From: Fundicoccus culcitae
GTDB taxonomy: Bacteria > Bacillota > Bacilli > Lactobacillales > Aerococcaceae
Length of the DNA: 64,000 nucleotides
Direction: 5' to 3'
Assembly (NCBI RefSeq): GCF_024661895.1
Contig: NZ_CP102453.1
Location: forward strand, 2,542,001 to 2,606,000
The notes beneath the pieces are model-generated. The model was not told the origin of the DNA. It ran no database searches and saw only the letters and a list, made by a program, of their open reading frames with translations. Below, piece by piece: positions 41,134 through 52,270 of the stretch (within the stretch, counting starts at the first letter, position 1; every line of letters starts with the position of its first letter). Made by a program: the position numbers and the translations under genes.

Positions 41134-44100
41134 ATGAGCAAGACAAACAAAAGAAATCAGAGCGAGAAGTTAGATCAGCCCTATTGGCGTCAACTTCAAA
41201 GCCGGTGGTTAATGTTAATTATAGCGCTGTTCTTGATGACGCAAAACATCATGGGGAGTGCTGTCAATGTCTATTCAGAGATGAGCGGTTCGGATGAGAC
41301 GACTAGTGAGACTTTGGTAGATGAAACTTTAAGTGTGCCGGATCCTGAACCACCACAAGAAGAACCAGTATTACCACCAGAAACGACAGTCGAATTGCCA
41401 CCAGAAAGTTCCGTCGAAGAGGTGGAAACTTTACCGATTGAAACGCCCCCAGCTGAAGAAGTCGAAACCGTTCCGCCGATTGAATCGGAGATAATGGAAG
41501 AATCAGAGGGCACACCCCAACAAGAAAATGCACCTCCTGCCGTACATAATTTAAAAGTTAAATTAGTGTGGGATGATGCAGGCAACCAAGATGGTGTTAG
41601 ACCAACTGAAGTAAAAGTACAACTGCAAGAAGATTCAGTGGATAAAGGTGAAAAAATCACCTTATCTGCAGCGAACGATTGGAAGTACACATGGGAAAAT
41701 CTGTTAGTGGGCAAAAGTTATGATTTTAAGAAGCTTGAACTACCGGCAGGTTATGTCGTGACTAAAGTTGAAAAAGGGCAATATGACATTGAATTGACGG
41801 CTAGCCGTACACCAGAATTAACGCAAGTTAATGGAAGTGTTGCTTGGCTTGATGAAGACGATGCGCAAAGTTTAAGACCAGGAAGCCTTGTTGTTAAATT
41901 GATGGCTGATGGGGCTGAATATTCGACTGTGACGGCCGATACTGACAGCGGTTGGAACTATGCGTTTAGTGGTTTAGCCAGGTATCACGATGGCATGGCA
42001 ATTTCATATGCGATTGCAGTGGATGGTGTTGAACATTATGCAACGTCAATCGATGGTTTTGCGATAACACAGACAGTTGAAGCTAAGGAGTCAGAAGAAC
42101 CGGCTGAACAATCTGAAGAATCTGTTGAGGAGTCTGAAGAAGTAATCGAAGAACCAGCCCTAATGACAACTCAAAATATTGGGATAATGGCAGTTAAGGA
42201 TGTTTCTGTCACGCTCAATTGGGATGATCTCAATGATGCGGATGGAATGCGACCAGCATCAGTCACACTTCAATTATTAACAGATGGCGTCGCTGTTGAG
42301 CCGGCTGTTACCCTTATAGATGCAGAGGATTGGAGTTTTACATGGGCAGATTTGGATAGCTTGCCAGTGTATACTTTAGCAACACTAGCTCCTATACCTG
42401 GCTATACCGTCACGATAAATGATATTGACCCAGACAATATTGTGATTGAGTTAGCGCATGCGCATGAAGTTCGAACAATCAATGGTAGCATCACTTGGAA
42501 TGATCCAGTACCTGCTGGTGTAACTGAAGTGACTATCTATTTGTTAGCGAATGGCTCTCAAACACATACCGTCACGACGAGTGCGAGTTCAGGATGGGCA
42601 TACTCTTTTGTTGATGTACCAACTAATTTCTTAGGTGACCCAATTGACTATTCTGTTTTTACTTTTGTTACTGGCTATACAACTCAAGTTAGTGGGTTTA
42701 ATTTATTAATACATAAAAGTAAACCTTCTGAGAAACATGTTATTCCTGGGGTAGCAGAGGCAGAAGTAGAGATTATCCCTCCTAATGAAATGACAATTGA
42801 TGTAGACAAAGTATGGGTAGATTTTGATAATTTATTCAATACGCGTCCTACAAGTTTGAATTTTGATTTAACTAATTCAGGTGGATTGTATGATAGTCGA
42901 ATCATGACAATGCCAGCAGATAGTCTTACGTTTGGAACTGTCCCTTACAGTACGGGAATTAATTATCAAGTAACAGAGAATCCCGTGCCTCCGGGCTACA
43001 CAATGGCATCGACCTTTGTTGAGGAACCCGTTTATGGTGATCAAAAAATTACGATTACGTTAAATATACTTGTTGGTGAAGGGATCCCGGCTGGAAGTAA
43101 AGACTTTAGGGTTACCTATTTTACTAATGGGGTAATGCAACAATATACGGGAAGGAATATAGATGCATATGTTCCAGGGGATACCATTCAATTACAACAT
43201 ACCATTGATTTACCGTTTGGAGTAGATCCATCGACGGTAACCATTGCAAATGTGAGTATTGAAACGAAAAATAATAACCAAACAAATTTCGAGTTTATTA
43301 CGAGTAATAACTGGGCATTAACAGGGGCATCTATTTCAAGGCAAGCGTCTGCTTTAGCTCGTAACTATACCGTAACCAATACATTGATTACAACTAGTAT
43401 AGAAGGAACTAAAACTTGGAATGATGCTAACGACCAAGACGGTCTTCGTCCATCAAGTATCACTGTTAAATTATTAGCGAATGGTGTGGAGGTTGATAGC
43501 CAAGCAGTAACGGCAGCAAACGGCTGGAGTTACACATTCAGTGATTTACCAACTTATCGAGATGGTGTATTGCAGACCTATACAATTGAAGAAGTCCCAA
43601 TTACTGGGTACACATTTGTTGTTAATGGTTATAATATTACCAATACCCATATCCCAGAGCTAATACAAATCGCTGGAACTAAGACTTGGGATGATGCTGA
43701 CAATCAAGATGGTAAGAGACCAGACTCAATTACCGTTCGATTACTAGCAGATGATGTTGTTAAAGATACTCAAGTGGTAACTGCAACAAACGGTTGGAAC
43801 TATACCTTTAGCAACTTACCAAAATATCGTGATGGTGGAACATTGATTGTTTATACTGTTGATGAACTTCCGATTGCTGGTTACACACCCGAGATTACTG
43901 GATTTAACATCAAAAACATCTATGTGCCAGAAGTAGTGACGGTAGAAGGAACTAAAACATGGGATGATGCTAATAATCAAGACGGTATTCGCCCAACCAC
44001 CATTACCGTTCAATTGAAAAAAGATGGGGTTGTGGAAGCGACTCAAGTGGTAAGTGCTAGCCTTGGATGGACCTATACTTTTAGTAATCTACCTAAATAT

Positions 44101-47100
44101 CGTGATGGCGGTACCTTGATTATCTATACAGTAGATGAAGTTCCAATTCCGGGTTATACACCTGAATTTACCGGATTTGATATCAAGAATACCCATATTC
44201 CAGCAACACGAGATATTAGTGGTGAGAAACACTGGGATGATGCCGATAATCAAGATGGCATTCGACCATCATCTATTATGGTGAACTTACTTGCTAATGG
44301 AAATGTCGTTAGAAGTGTTGTTGTTACTGAAGCAGATAACTGGGCGTATGAATTTACTAACTTACCAGTGTTTGCGAATGGTATAAGAATCACTTACGAC
44401 ATCTCTGAAAATGCGATTCCAGACTATACACCAGATTATGATGGTTTCGATATCTACAACAGATACACACCAGAAGAAACCAGTGTGAAAGTGAACAAGT
44501 CGTGGGATGATAACTCAAACCAAGACGGCATTCGACCAACAACCATAGACGTTCAATTAGTTAGAGTAGATGGTGGTGTTGATACCAACATTGGTGCACC
44601 AGTCAGTATTTCGCTTGCGACGGGTTGGTCTCATACATGGACAGGTTTACCGCTCAAAGATAATGGGGTAGATATTGTCTATAGCGTGAGAGAAAGCGGT
44701 GTTCCAAGTGGCTACACTGTTGTGGTTAATGATGATGATCATGGTAACATTTTGATTAATAACAGCCATACACCAGAAACACGCACGATTAATGGCGTGA
44801 AAACATGGGATGATGCGAACAATCAAGATGGTATTCGCCCAACGTCTATCACGGTTAATTTACTCGCGAATGGAAATGTGGTAAATAGTCTTGTTGTAAC
44901 AGCAGCGGATAATTGGACGTATGAATTTACTAACTTACCAGTGTTTGCGAATGGTATAGCAATTACTTACGATATCGCAGAAGAAGCAATTCCTGGTTAC
45001 ACACCAACCTATAGTAACTTCAATATCACTAACCGCTACACACCTCAAGAAACCAGTGTGAAAGTGAACAAGTCTTGGAATGATAATCAAAACCAAGATG
45101 GCAAGCGTCCGACAAGTATTCAAGTTCAATTAGTTCGAGTAGATGGCGGTGTTGATACAAATATTGGTACTCCGGTGAGCATCTCGCTGGCAACTGGATG
45201 GTCTCATACTTGGACTGGTCTACCGCTCAAAGATGATGGGGTAGATATAGTTTATAGCGTTAGAGAAATCGGTGTTCCAAGTGGATATACGGTAGTACTG
45301 AATGATTCTGATCACGGAAACATCTTACTCAACAATAACTACACACCTGAAACACGTATAATTAATGGCGTTAAGACATGGGATGATGCGAACAATCAAG
45401 ATGGTATTCGCCCAACATCAATTACTGTTAATTTACTTGCGAATGGAAATATTGTAAGAAGTGTGGTTGTTACTGAAGCAGACAATTGGACATATGAATT
45501 TACGGATCTACCAGTTTACTTAAATGGTGTTCCAATTACTTATGCCATCTCTGAAAATGCGATTTCAGGTTACACTCCAATTTACAGTAATTTCAACATC
45601 ACCAACCGCTACACGCCTCAAGAAACCAGTGTGAAAGTGAATAAATCTTGGAATGATAATCAAAACCAAGATGGTATCCGCCCGACAACGATTCAAGTTC
45701 AATTAGTTCGAGTAGATAATGGCGTTGATACTAACATTGGTGCGCCAGTAAGTATCTCGCTGGCAACCGGATGGTCTCATACTTGGACTGGTCTGCCGCT
45801 CAAAGATAATGGGGTAGATATAGTTTATAGCGTGAGAGAAATCGGCGTTCCAAGTGGTTATACAGTCGTGCTGAATGATTCCGATCACGGAAACATCTTA
45901 CTCAACAATAACTACACACCTGAAACACGTACGATTAACGGAGTTAAGACATGGGATGACGCTAATAACCAAGATGGCATTCGTCCAACATCAATCACTG
46001 TTAATTTACTTGCGAATGGAAACATTGTAAGAAGTGTGGTTGTTACTGAAGCAGATAATTGGGCATATGAATTTACTAATCTACCAGTCTTCTTAAATGG
46101 CGTAAGAATAACATATGAAATTACTGAAGCTTCAATTCCAGGCTATACACCAATTTACAGTAATTTCAATATAACTAACCGCTACACGCCTCAAGAAACC
46201 AGTGTGAAAGTGAACAAATCTTGGAATGATAATCAAAACCAAGATGGTATCCGTCCAGCAACGATTCAAGTACAACTTGTCAGAGTTGACGGTGGTGTTG
46301 ATACCAACATTGGTGCACCAGTAAGCATCTCGCTTGCGACAGGCTGGTCTCATGCCTGGACAGGTTTGCCAGTAAATGATGGTGGTGTTCCAATTGTTTA
46401 TAGCGTAAGAGAAATTGGTGTTCTAAGTGGCTATACCGTTGTTCTAAATGAACAAGATCCTGGTAACATCTTACTCAACAATAACTATACACCAGAAACA
46501 CGCACGATTAATGGGACGAAGTCATGGGATGATGCCAATAATCAAGATGGTATCAGACCAGCATCAATCACTATTAATTTACTTGCGAATGGAAATATTG
46601 TAAGAAGTGTGGTTGTGACAGAAGCGGACGATTGGAAGTATGAATTTACTAACTTACCGGTCTTCTTAAATGGCGTAAGAATTACATATGACATCTCTGA
46701 AAATGCAATTCCAGGTTACACGCCGGATTATGATGGTTTTGATATAATCAACCGCTACACACCAGAAGTAACTAGTGTGAAAGTGAACAAATCTTGGAAT
46801 GATAATCAAGACCAAGATGGCAAGCGTCCGACGACAATTCAAGTTCAATTAGTCAGAGTGGATAATGGCGTTGATACGGCAATAGGAGCACCTGTTAGTA
46901 TCTCACTAGCAACTGCTTGGTCTCATACTTGGACTGGTCTGCCGCTCAAAGATAATGGAGTACCGATTGTCTATAGCGTAAGAGAAGTCGGCGTTCCAAG
47001 TGGTTATACAGTCGTGCTGAATGATTCCGATCACGGTAACATCTTACTCAACAATAATTACACACCAGAAACGCGCACAATTAATGGTATTAAGACATGG

Positions 47101-50100
47101 GATGACGCTAATAACCAAGATGGCATTCGTCCAACATCGATCACTGTTAATTTACTTGCGAATGGAAATATTGTAAGAAGTGTGGTTGTGACAGAAGCGG
47201 ACGATTGGAAGTATGAATTTGCTAACCTACCAGTCTTCTTAAATGGTGCAAGAATTACTTATGAAATTACTGAAGCATCAATTCCAGGCTATACGCCAAC
47301 TTATAGTAATTTCAATATCACCAACCGCTACACACCAGAAGTAACTAGTGTGAAAGTGAACAAGTCCTGGAACGATAATCAAAACCAAGATGGTATTCGT
47401 CCAGCAACCATTCGAGTTCAATTGGTACGGGTTGATAATGGGATTGATACTAATATTGGGGAACCAGTAAGTATTTCGCTAGCCACTCTTTGGTCTCACA
47501 CATGGGCTGGCTTGCCAGTAAACGACAATGGTGTTCCAATTGTCTATAGTGTTCGTGAATTAGATGTGCCGACGGGTTATACAGTTGTGCTTAATGACAA
47601 TGACCCTGGTAACGTTCTAATAAATAACAACTACATACCTGAAACGCGTACGATTAATGGTACGAAGACATGGGATGATGCTAATAACCAAGACGGTATC
47701 AGACCAGCGTCAATCACAGTTAATTTAATCGCAAATGGTAATGTGGTAAGAAGTGTAGTTGTGACAGAAGCGGATGATTGGAAGTATGAATTTACCAATC
47801 TACCAGTCTTTGCGAATGGTATAAGAATCACTTACGACATCTCTGAAAATGCGATTCCAGGTTACACGCCGGATTACGATGGTTTTGATATAATCAACCG
47901 CTACACACCAGAAGTAACTAGTGTGAAAGTGAACAAATCTTGGAATGATAATCAAAACCAAGATGGCAAGCGTCCGACAAGTATTCAAGTTCAATTAGTT
48001 CGAGTAGATGGTGGCGTTGATACTAACATCGGTGCACCAGTAAGTATCTCACTAGCGACTGGATGGTCTCATACATGGACTGATTTACCACTCAAGGATA
48101 GTGGGGTAGATATTGTTTATAGCGTGAGAGAAATCGGGGTTCCAAGTGGTTATACAGTCGTGTTGAACGATCAAGATCCTGGTAACATCTTACTTAACAA
48201 TAACTACACACCAGAAACGCGTACCATTAAAGGTGTTAAGACATGGGATGATGCCAATAACCAAGATGGTATTAGACCAGTATCAATCACTGTTAATTTA
48301 CTTGCGAATGGAAATATAGTAAGAAGTGTGGTTGTTACTGACGCAGATAACTGGTCGTATGAATTTACTAATCTACCAGTCTTCTTGAATGGCGTAAGAA
48401 TTACTTACGATATTTCTGAAAGTACCGTTCCAGGCTACACGCCAACGTATAGTGGTTTCAACATCACTAACCGTTACACACCAGAAGTAACCAGTGTGAA
48501 AGTGAACAAGTCTTGGAATGATAATCAAAACCAAGATGGCAAGCGTCCGACAAGTATTCAAGTTCAATTAGTTCGAGTAGATGGTGGCGTTGATACTAAC
48601 ATCGGTGCACCAGTAAGCATCTCGCTAGCAACAGGCTGGTCTTACACATGGACAGGCTTACCACTCAAAGATAGTGGTGTGGATATCGTCTATAGCGTAA
48701 GAGAAATCGGTGTTCCGAGTGGCTATACCGTTGTTCTAAACGAACAAGATCCCGGTAACATCTTACTCAACAATAACTACACACCTGAAACTCGTACCAT
48801 TAAAGGTGTTAAGACATGGGATGATGCCAATAACCAAGATGGTATTAGACCAGTATCAATCACTGTTAATTTACTTGCGAATGGAAATATAGTAAGAAGT
48901 GTGGTTGTTACTGAAGCAGATAACTGGTTGTATGAATTTACTAATCTACCAGTCTTCTTGAATGGCGTAAGAATTACTTACGATATTTCTGAAAGTACCG
49001 TTCCAGGCTACACGCCAACGTATAGTGGTTTCAACATCACTAACCGTTACACACCAGAAGTAACCAGTGTGAAAGTGAACAAGTCTTGGAATGATAATCA
49101 AAACCAAGATGGAATTCGCCCTACAACTATTCGAGTTCAATTAGTTAGAGTGGATAACGGCATAGATACCGCAATTGGAGAACCAGTAAGTATCTCGCTT
49201 GCGACACTTTGGTCCCATGAGTGGGCTGGTTTACCAATGAATGATGATGGAGTTCCAATTGTTTATAGTGTTAGAGAATTAGATGTACCAACGGGCTACA
49301 CTGTTGTTCTTAACGACAGAGATCACGGAAACATCTTACTCAACAATAACTACACACCAGAAACGCGTATAATTAATGGTATGAAGGTATGGGATGATGC
49401 CAATAACCAAGACGGTATTCGCCCAGAATCAATCACTGTTAATTTACTCGCTAATGGAAATGTGTATAGAACAACAACTGTTACAGAAGCAGACAACTGG
49501 GCTTACGAATTTACTAACTTACCAGTCTTCTTAAATGGCGTACGAATTACATACGAGATAGTAGAAGAGACCGTTCCTGGCTACACACCTGATTATGATG
49601 GATTTGATATCTATAATCGATATACACCAGAGGAAACAAGTGTGAAAGTGAACAAGTCTTGGAATGATAATCAAAACCAAGATGGTAAGCGGCCAACAAG
49701 TATCCAAGTTCAATTAATTCGAATTGATGAAACAGTTGAAACAGCCATTGGTACACCAGTAACCATTTCGCTTGCGACCTTATGGTCACATGAATGGACA
49801 GGTCTACCAGCGAAAGATTCTGGTCAAACGATCGTCTATAGTGTCAGAGAAACTAATGTTCCTGATGAATATACGGTGGTCATTAACGACCAAAATCATG
49901 GTAATATCTTACTCAACAATAATTACACACCAGAAACGCGTATTATTAAAGGAGAGAAAGTCTGGGATGATGAAAACAATCAAGACGGCATCCGCCCTAA
50001 ATCAATCACCATTAATTTACTCGCTAATGGTAACCTAGTAAGAAGTGTCATTGTCACTGAAGCGGATGATTGGAAGTACGAATTTACTAACTTACCAGTA

Positions 50101-52068
50101 TTCGCGAATGGTGCAAGACTTACTTACGATATCACAGAAAACACCGTTCCTGCTTACACACCAGATTATGATGGATTTGATATCTACAATAGATATACTC
50201 CAGAAGAAACAAGTGTAAGAGTGACGAAGTCTTGGAATGATAATCGAAACCAAGATGGTATCCGCCCTGAATCAATTCATGTTCAATTAATCCGTATCGA
50301 TGGAGACCTTGAAACAGAAATAGGTGAACCAGTGATTATTTCTCTGGCAACACTTTGGTCACATGCTTGGACTGGCTTACCTGCTTATGATGATGGTATG
50401 CTGATTCAATACAGTGTTCGTGAATTAGATGTTCCATTTGGTTATACGGTGGTTATCAATGATAAAGATATTGGAAATATCCTCATCAACAATAACTACA
50501 TTCCTGAAACACGTGATATTGCCGGTAAGAAGACATGGGATGATGCCGATAATCAAGATGGTATCCGCCCTGAATCGATTACTGTTAACCTACTCGCTGA
50601 TGGGGTTGTGGTGGGAAGTCAAACCGTAACTGCTGAAGAGGATTGGGTGTATGCCTTTAATGATCTGCCTGTCTTTAAAGATGGTGTAGAAATAACCTAC
50701 ACACTTACTGAAGACACAGTTATTGACTATATCCCTGAATTCGACGGTTTCGACATTACTAACATCCACTCACCTGAAGAAACAAGTGTGACAGTGAACA
50801 AATCTTGGATAGATGGACAAAACCAAGATGGTATTCGCCCAGAAAGTATTTTGGTACAACTCAAGAAACTTGTGGTAGGTGAAGGCTTAGTCGAAGTAGG
50901 AGAGCCTGTTGAATTAACTGAAGACATGCTTTGGACCTATACTTGGACCGGACTTCCTGCAAACGGAGATGGTTTGGAAATTGTCTATGTCGTACATGAA
51001 GTTGAAGTGCCTGAAGGTTATGAAGTAATCGTCAACCATGTGAGTAACGGTAACTTCCTACTTATGAATATCCATGAGCCAGCGACCATCGATTTAAGTG
51101 GTGAAAAGACTTGGGATGATATGGATAATCAAGATGGTGTGAGACCAGAATCCATTACCGTTAACTTATTAGCTAACGGCGAGATTATTGAAACCCTTGA
51201 AGTATCTGAAGCAACTGGTTGGGCATATGCCTTTGCAGACTTACCAGAGTTTAAAGAAGGTGTAGCTATAGTCTATACCATCGCAGAAGATGCTGTAGAA
51301 GGCTACACACCGATTATTGAAGGTATGAATATTACCAATGAGAGAACCCCACACGAAACGAGCATTAGTGTGAATAAAGTTTGGGTAGACAATAATGATG
51401 CTGAAGGCAATCGACCAGAAAGTATTGAAGTTCAACTGTTAGCAGATGGTGAAGCGAGTGGAGATGTTGTCATACTCAATGCAGAAAATGACTGGGCATA
51501 CACATGGACCGGCTTAGCGCTTAAAGACGCAGGCGAACTCATTGTCTATAGTGTTATGGAAGTAGAAGTACCAACAGGTTATGAATCTGACATTGTTGAA
51601 AACGACTTTAGAAACATCCAAATCATCAACTACTATACACCTCAAGTCATGACGATAGAAGGGCAAAAGATTTGGAAAGATGATCATAACAAAGGGGATA
51701 CGCGTCCGGAAAGCATTACAGTTCACCTTAAACTTGGAGACGAGATTATTGAGACTCAAGTAGTGAAACCGGATGAAGCGGGTAACTGGCGTTATCTATT
51801 TGAATCGGTAGCTATGTATGACGAAGAAGGTAAAATTTTAGAATATACGCTTGAAGAAGAAACGGTGGAAGGCTACACGACAGCTTACGAAGGTCGAAAT
51901 ATTATCAACACCTTGAAAGTTGTACCACCTGAACCAAAACCTAAGCCAGAACCTGGACCTGAATTGCCAGCAACAGGGGACAGTTCATATGTTTGGATTG
52001 GCCTCAGCATCCTACTTCTTGGCTTTGCGGTTATCGCTTTTGACAAACGTCGTTACACGGATAACTAG
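41134..52068 (+). CDS. Giant LPXTG-anchored surface protein made of CnaB repeats
   Basis: About 3644 residues. A basic N-terminus and a hydrophobic stretch (WLMLIIALFLMTQNIMG, about 27-43) form the signal peptide. An acidic Pro/Glu region (about 50-130) follows. From about 140 to 3590 I count about 35 CnaB-like units; from 1025 they alternate as 91-residue type A (KTWDDANNQDGIRP) and 100-residue type B (NKSWNDNQNQDG) domains. Each shows the Lys near its start, a Glu in the TYEITE/YSVRE strand and a terminal Asn (NITN, NNNY) expected to form a Lys-Asn isopeptide bond. One segment (about 640-760) is not CnaB-like. The C-terminus is Pro-rich, then LPATG, a membrane helix and KRR, the sortase signal. 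Start at ATG 41134 with GAGAGG nine bases upstream. It is probably an adhesive stalk; its ligand is unknown. Confidence 0.93.
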   Translation: MSKTNKRNQSEKLDQPYWRQLQSRWLMLIIALFLMTQNIMGSAVNVYSEMSGSDETTSETLVDETLSVPDPEPPQEEPVLPPETTVELPPESSVEEVETLPIETPPAEEVETVPPIESEIMEESEGTPQQENAPPAVHNLKVKLVWDDAGNQDGVRPTEVKVQLQEDSVDKGEKITLSAANDWKYTWENLLVGKSYDFKKLELPAGYVVTKVEKGQYDIELTASRTPELTQVNGSVAWLDEDDAQSLRPGSLVVKLMADGAEYSTVTADTDSGWNYAFSGLARYHDGMAISYAIAVDGVEHYATSIDGFAITQTVEAKESEEPAEQSEESVEESEEVIEEPALMTTQNIGIMAVKDVSVTLNWDDLNDADGMRPASVTLQLLTDGVAVEPAVTLIDAEDWSFTWADLDSLPVYTLATLAPIPGYTVTINDIDPDNIVIELAHAHEVRTINGSITWNDPVPAGVTEVTIYLLANGSQTHTVTTSASSGWAYSFVDVPTNFLGDPIDYSVFTFVTGYTTQVSGFNLLIHKSKPSEKHVIPGVAEAEVEIIPPNEMTIDVDKVWVDFDNLFNTRPTSLNFDLTNSGGLYDSRIMTMPADSLTFGTVPYSTGINYQVTENPVPPGYTMASTFVEEPVYGDQKITITLNILVGEGIPAGSKDFRVTYFTNGVMQQYTGRNIDAYVPGDTIQLQHTIDLPFGVDPSTVTIANVSIETKNNNQTNFEFITSNNWALTGASISRQASALARNYTVTNTLITTSIEGTKTWNDANDQDGLRPSSITVKLLANGVEVDSQAVTAANGWSYTFSDLPTYRDGVLQTYTIEEVPITGYTFVVNGYNITNTHIPELIQIAGTKTWDDADNQDGKRPDSITVRLLADDVVKDTQVVTATNGWNYTFSNLPKYRDGGTLIVYTVDELPIAGYTPEITGFNIKNIYVPEVVTVEGTKTWDDANNQDGIRPTTITVQLKKDGVVEATQVVSASLGWTYTFSNLPKYRDGGTLIIYTVDEVPIPGYTPEFTGFDIKNTHIPATRDISGEKHWDDADNQDGIRPSSIMVNLLANGNVVRSVVVTEADNWAYEFTNLPVFANGIRITYDISENAIPDYTPDYDGFDIYNRYTPEETSVKVNKSWDDNSNQDGIRPTTIDVQLVRVDGGVDTNIGAPVSISLATGWSHTWTGLPLKDNGVDIVYSVRESGVPSGYTVVVNDDDHGNILINNSHTPETRTINGVKTWDDANNQDGIRPTSITVNLLANGNVVNSLVVTAADNWTYEFTNLPVFANGIAITYDIAEEAIPGYTPTYSNFNITNRYTPQETSVKVNKSWNDNQNQDGKRPTSIQVQLVRVDGGVDTNIGTPVSISLATGWSHTWTGLPLKDDGVDIVYSVREIGVPSGYTVVLNDSDHGNILLNNNYTPETRIINGVKTWDDANNQDGIRPTSITVNLLANGNIVRSVVVTEADNWTYEFTDLPVYLNGVPITYAISENAISGYTPIYSNFNITNRYTPQETSVKVNKSWNDNQNQDGIRPTTIQVQLVRVDNGVDTNIGAPVSISLATGWSHTWTGLPLKDNGVDIVYSVREIGVPSGYTVVLNDSDHGNILLNNNYTPETRTINGVKTWDDANNQDGIRPTSITVNLLANGNIVRSVVVTEADNWAYEFTNLPVFLNGVRITYEITEASIPGYTPIYSNFNITNRYTPQETSVKVNKSWNDNQNQDGIRPATIQVQLVRVDGGVDTNIGAPVSISLATGWSHAWTGLPVNDGGVPIVYSVREIGVLSGYTVVLNEQDPGNILLNNNYTPETRTINGTKSWDDANNQDGIRPASITINLLANGNIVRSVVVTEADDWKYEFTNLPVFLNGVRITYDISENAIPGYTPDYDGFDIINRYTPEVTSVKVNKSWNDNQDQDGKRPTTIQVQLVRVDNGVDTAIGAPVSISLATAWSHTWTGLPLKDNGVPIVYSVREVGVPSGYTVVLNDSDHGNILLNNNYTPETRTINGIKTWDDANNQDGIRPTSITVNLLANGNIVRSVVVTEADDWKYEFANLPVFLNGARITYEITEASIPGYTPTYSNFNITNRYTPEVTSVKVNKSWNDNQNQDGIRPATIRVQLVRVDNGIDTNIGEPVSISLATLWSHTWAGLPVNDNGVPIVYSVRELDVPTGYTVVLNDNDPGNVLINNNYIPETRTINGTKTWDDANNQDGIRPASITVNLIANGNVVRSVVVTEADDWKYEFTNLPVFANGIRITYDISENAIPGYTPDYDGFDIINRYTPEVTSVKVNKSWNDNQNQDGKRPTSIQVQLVRVDGGVDTNIGAPVSISLATGWSHTWTDLPLKDSGVDIVYSVREIGVPSGYTVVLNDQDPGNILLNNNYTPETRTIKGVKTWDDANNQDGIRPVSITVNLLANGNIVRSVVVTDADNWSYEFTNLPVFLNGVRITYDISESTVPGYTPTYSGFNITNRYTPEVTSVKVNKSWNDNQNQDGKRPTSIQVQLVRVDGGVDTNIGAPVSISLATGWSYTWTGLPLKDSGVDIVYSVREIGVPSGYTVVLNEQDPGNILLNNNYTPETRTIKGVKTWDDANNQDGIRPVSITVNLLANGNIVRSVVVTEADNWLYEFTNLPVFLNGVRITYDISESTVPGYTPTYSGFNITNRYTPEVTSVKVNKSWNDNQNQDGIRPTTIRVQLVRVDNGIDTAIGEPVSISLATLWSHEWAGLPMNDDGVPIVYSVRELDVPTGYTVVLNDRDHGNILLNNNYTPETRIINGMKVWDDANNQDGIRPESITVNLLANGNVYRTTTVTEADNWAYEFTNLPVFLNGVRITYEIVEETVPGYTPDYDGFDIYNRYTPEETSVKVNKSWNDNQNQDGKRPTSIQVQLIRIDETVETAIGTPVTISLATLWSHEWTGLPAKDSGQTIVYSVRETNVPDEYTVVINDQNHGNILLNNNYTPETRIIKGEKVWDDENNQDGIRPKSITINLLANGNLVRSVIVTEADDWKYEFTNLPVFANGARLTYDITENTVPAYTPDYDGFDIYNRYTPEETSVRVTKSWNDNRNQDGIRPESIHVQLIRIDGDLETEIGEPVIISLATLWSHAWTGLPAYDDGMLIQYSVRELDVPFGYTVVINDKDIGNILINNNYIPETRDIAGKKTWDDADNQDGIRPESITVNLLADGVVVGSQTVTAEEDWVYAFNDLPVFKDGVEITYTLTEDTVIDYIPEFDGFDITNIHSPEETSVTVNKSWIDGQNQDGIRPESILVQLKKLVVGEGLVEVGEPVELTEDMLWTYTWTGLPANGDGLEIVYVVHEVEVPEGYEVIVNHVSNGNFLLMNIHEPATIDLSGEKTWDDMDNQDGVRPESITVNLLANGEIIETLEVSEATGWAYAFADLPEFKEGVAIVYTIAEDAVEGYTPIIEGMNITNERTPHETSISVNKVWVDNNDAEGNRPESIEVQLLADGEASGDVVILNAENDWAYTWTGLALKDAGELIVYSVMEVEVPTGYESDIVENDFRNIQIINYYTPQVMTIEGQKIWKDDHNKGDTRPESITVHLKLGDEIIETQVVKPDEAGNWRYLFESVAMYDEEGKILEYTLEEETVEGYTTAYEGRNIINTLKVVPPEPKPKPEPGPELPATGDSSYVWIGLSILLLGFAVIAFDKRRYTDN
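44206..51084 (+). repeat. Twelve 573-bp super-repeats (CnaB type A + type B)
   Basis: Type A domains begin at 44206, 44779, 45352, 45925, 46498, 47071, 47644, 48217, 48790, 49363, 49936 and 50509, exactly 573 bp apart; the next begins at 51085 because the last B unit has one extra codon. Copies at 48217 and 48790 are nearly identical, whereas the outer ones diverge. The phase is kept in codons, so unequal crossing-over can change copy number without breaking the frame. Confidence 0.92.
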
Positions 52069-52080
52069 ATATCCTCTGTT

Positions 52081-52120
52081 AAACACCTCTTTAGTTCCTA
52101 AAAGACTGAAGAGGTGTTTT
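52081..52120 (+). terminator. Terminator of the surface-protein gene
   Basis: AAACACCTCTTTAG paired with CTGAAGAGGTGTTT (one bulge), followed by T-rich sequence, 13 bp after the stop codon. Confidence 0.85.
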
Positions 52121-52192
52121 CCTTTTACAACATATCTCTGTTAAAAATTTGTGCTAACGAATTTATGAGTAGCTAATAAGTTAGTTGGAATC

Positions 52193-52239
52193 TTGATTCA
52201 GTATTTGTGCGCTATATTATAGAGCTATAGCTAGCTATA
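52193..52239 (+). promoter_or_regulatory. Promoter with palindromic operator for the 97-residue protein
   Basis: TTGATT (52193-52198), 16-bp spacer, TATTAT (52215-52220). A perfect 14-bp palindrome TATAGCTAGCTATA (52226-52239) covers the expected transcription start, so a dimeric repressor is likely. Its identity is unknown. Confidence 0.65.
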
Positions 52240-52270
52240 CGAAAATTGTAGTAAAAATCTAGGAGTAATA

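Noticed and set aside
43816-51759. Many short minus-strand ORFs inside the surface-protein gene
   Set aside because: They recur with the 573-bp repeat period and are by-products of the repeated coding sequence, without ribosome sites.
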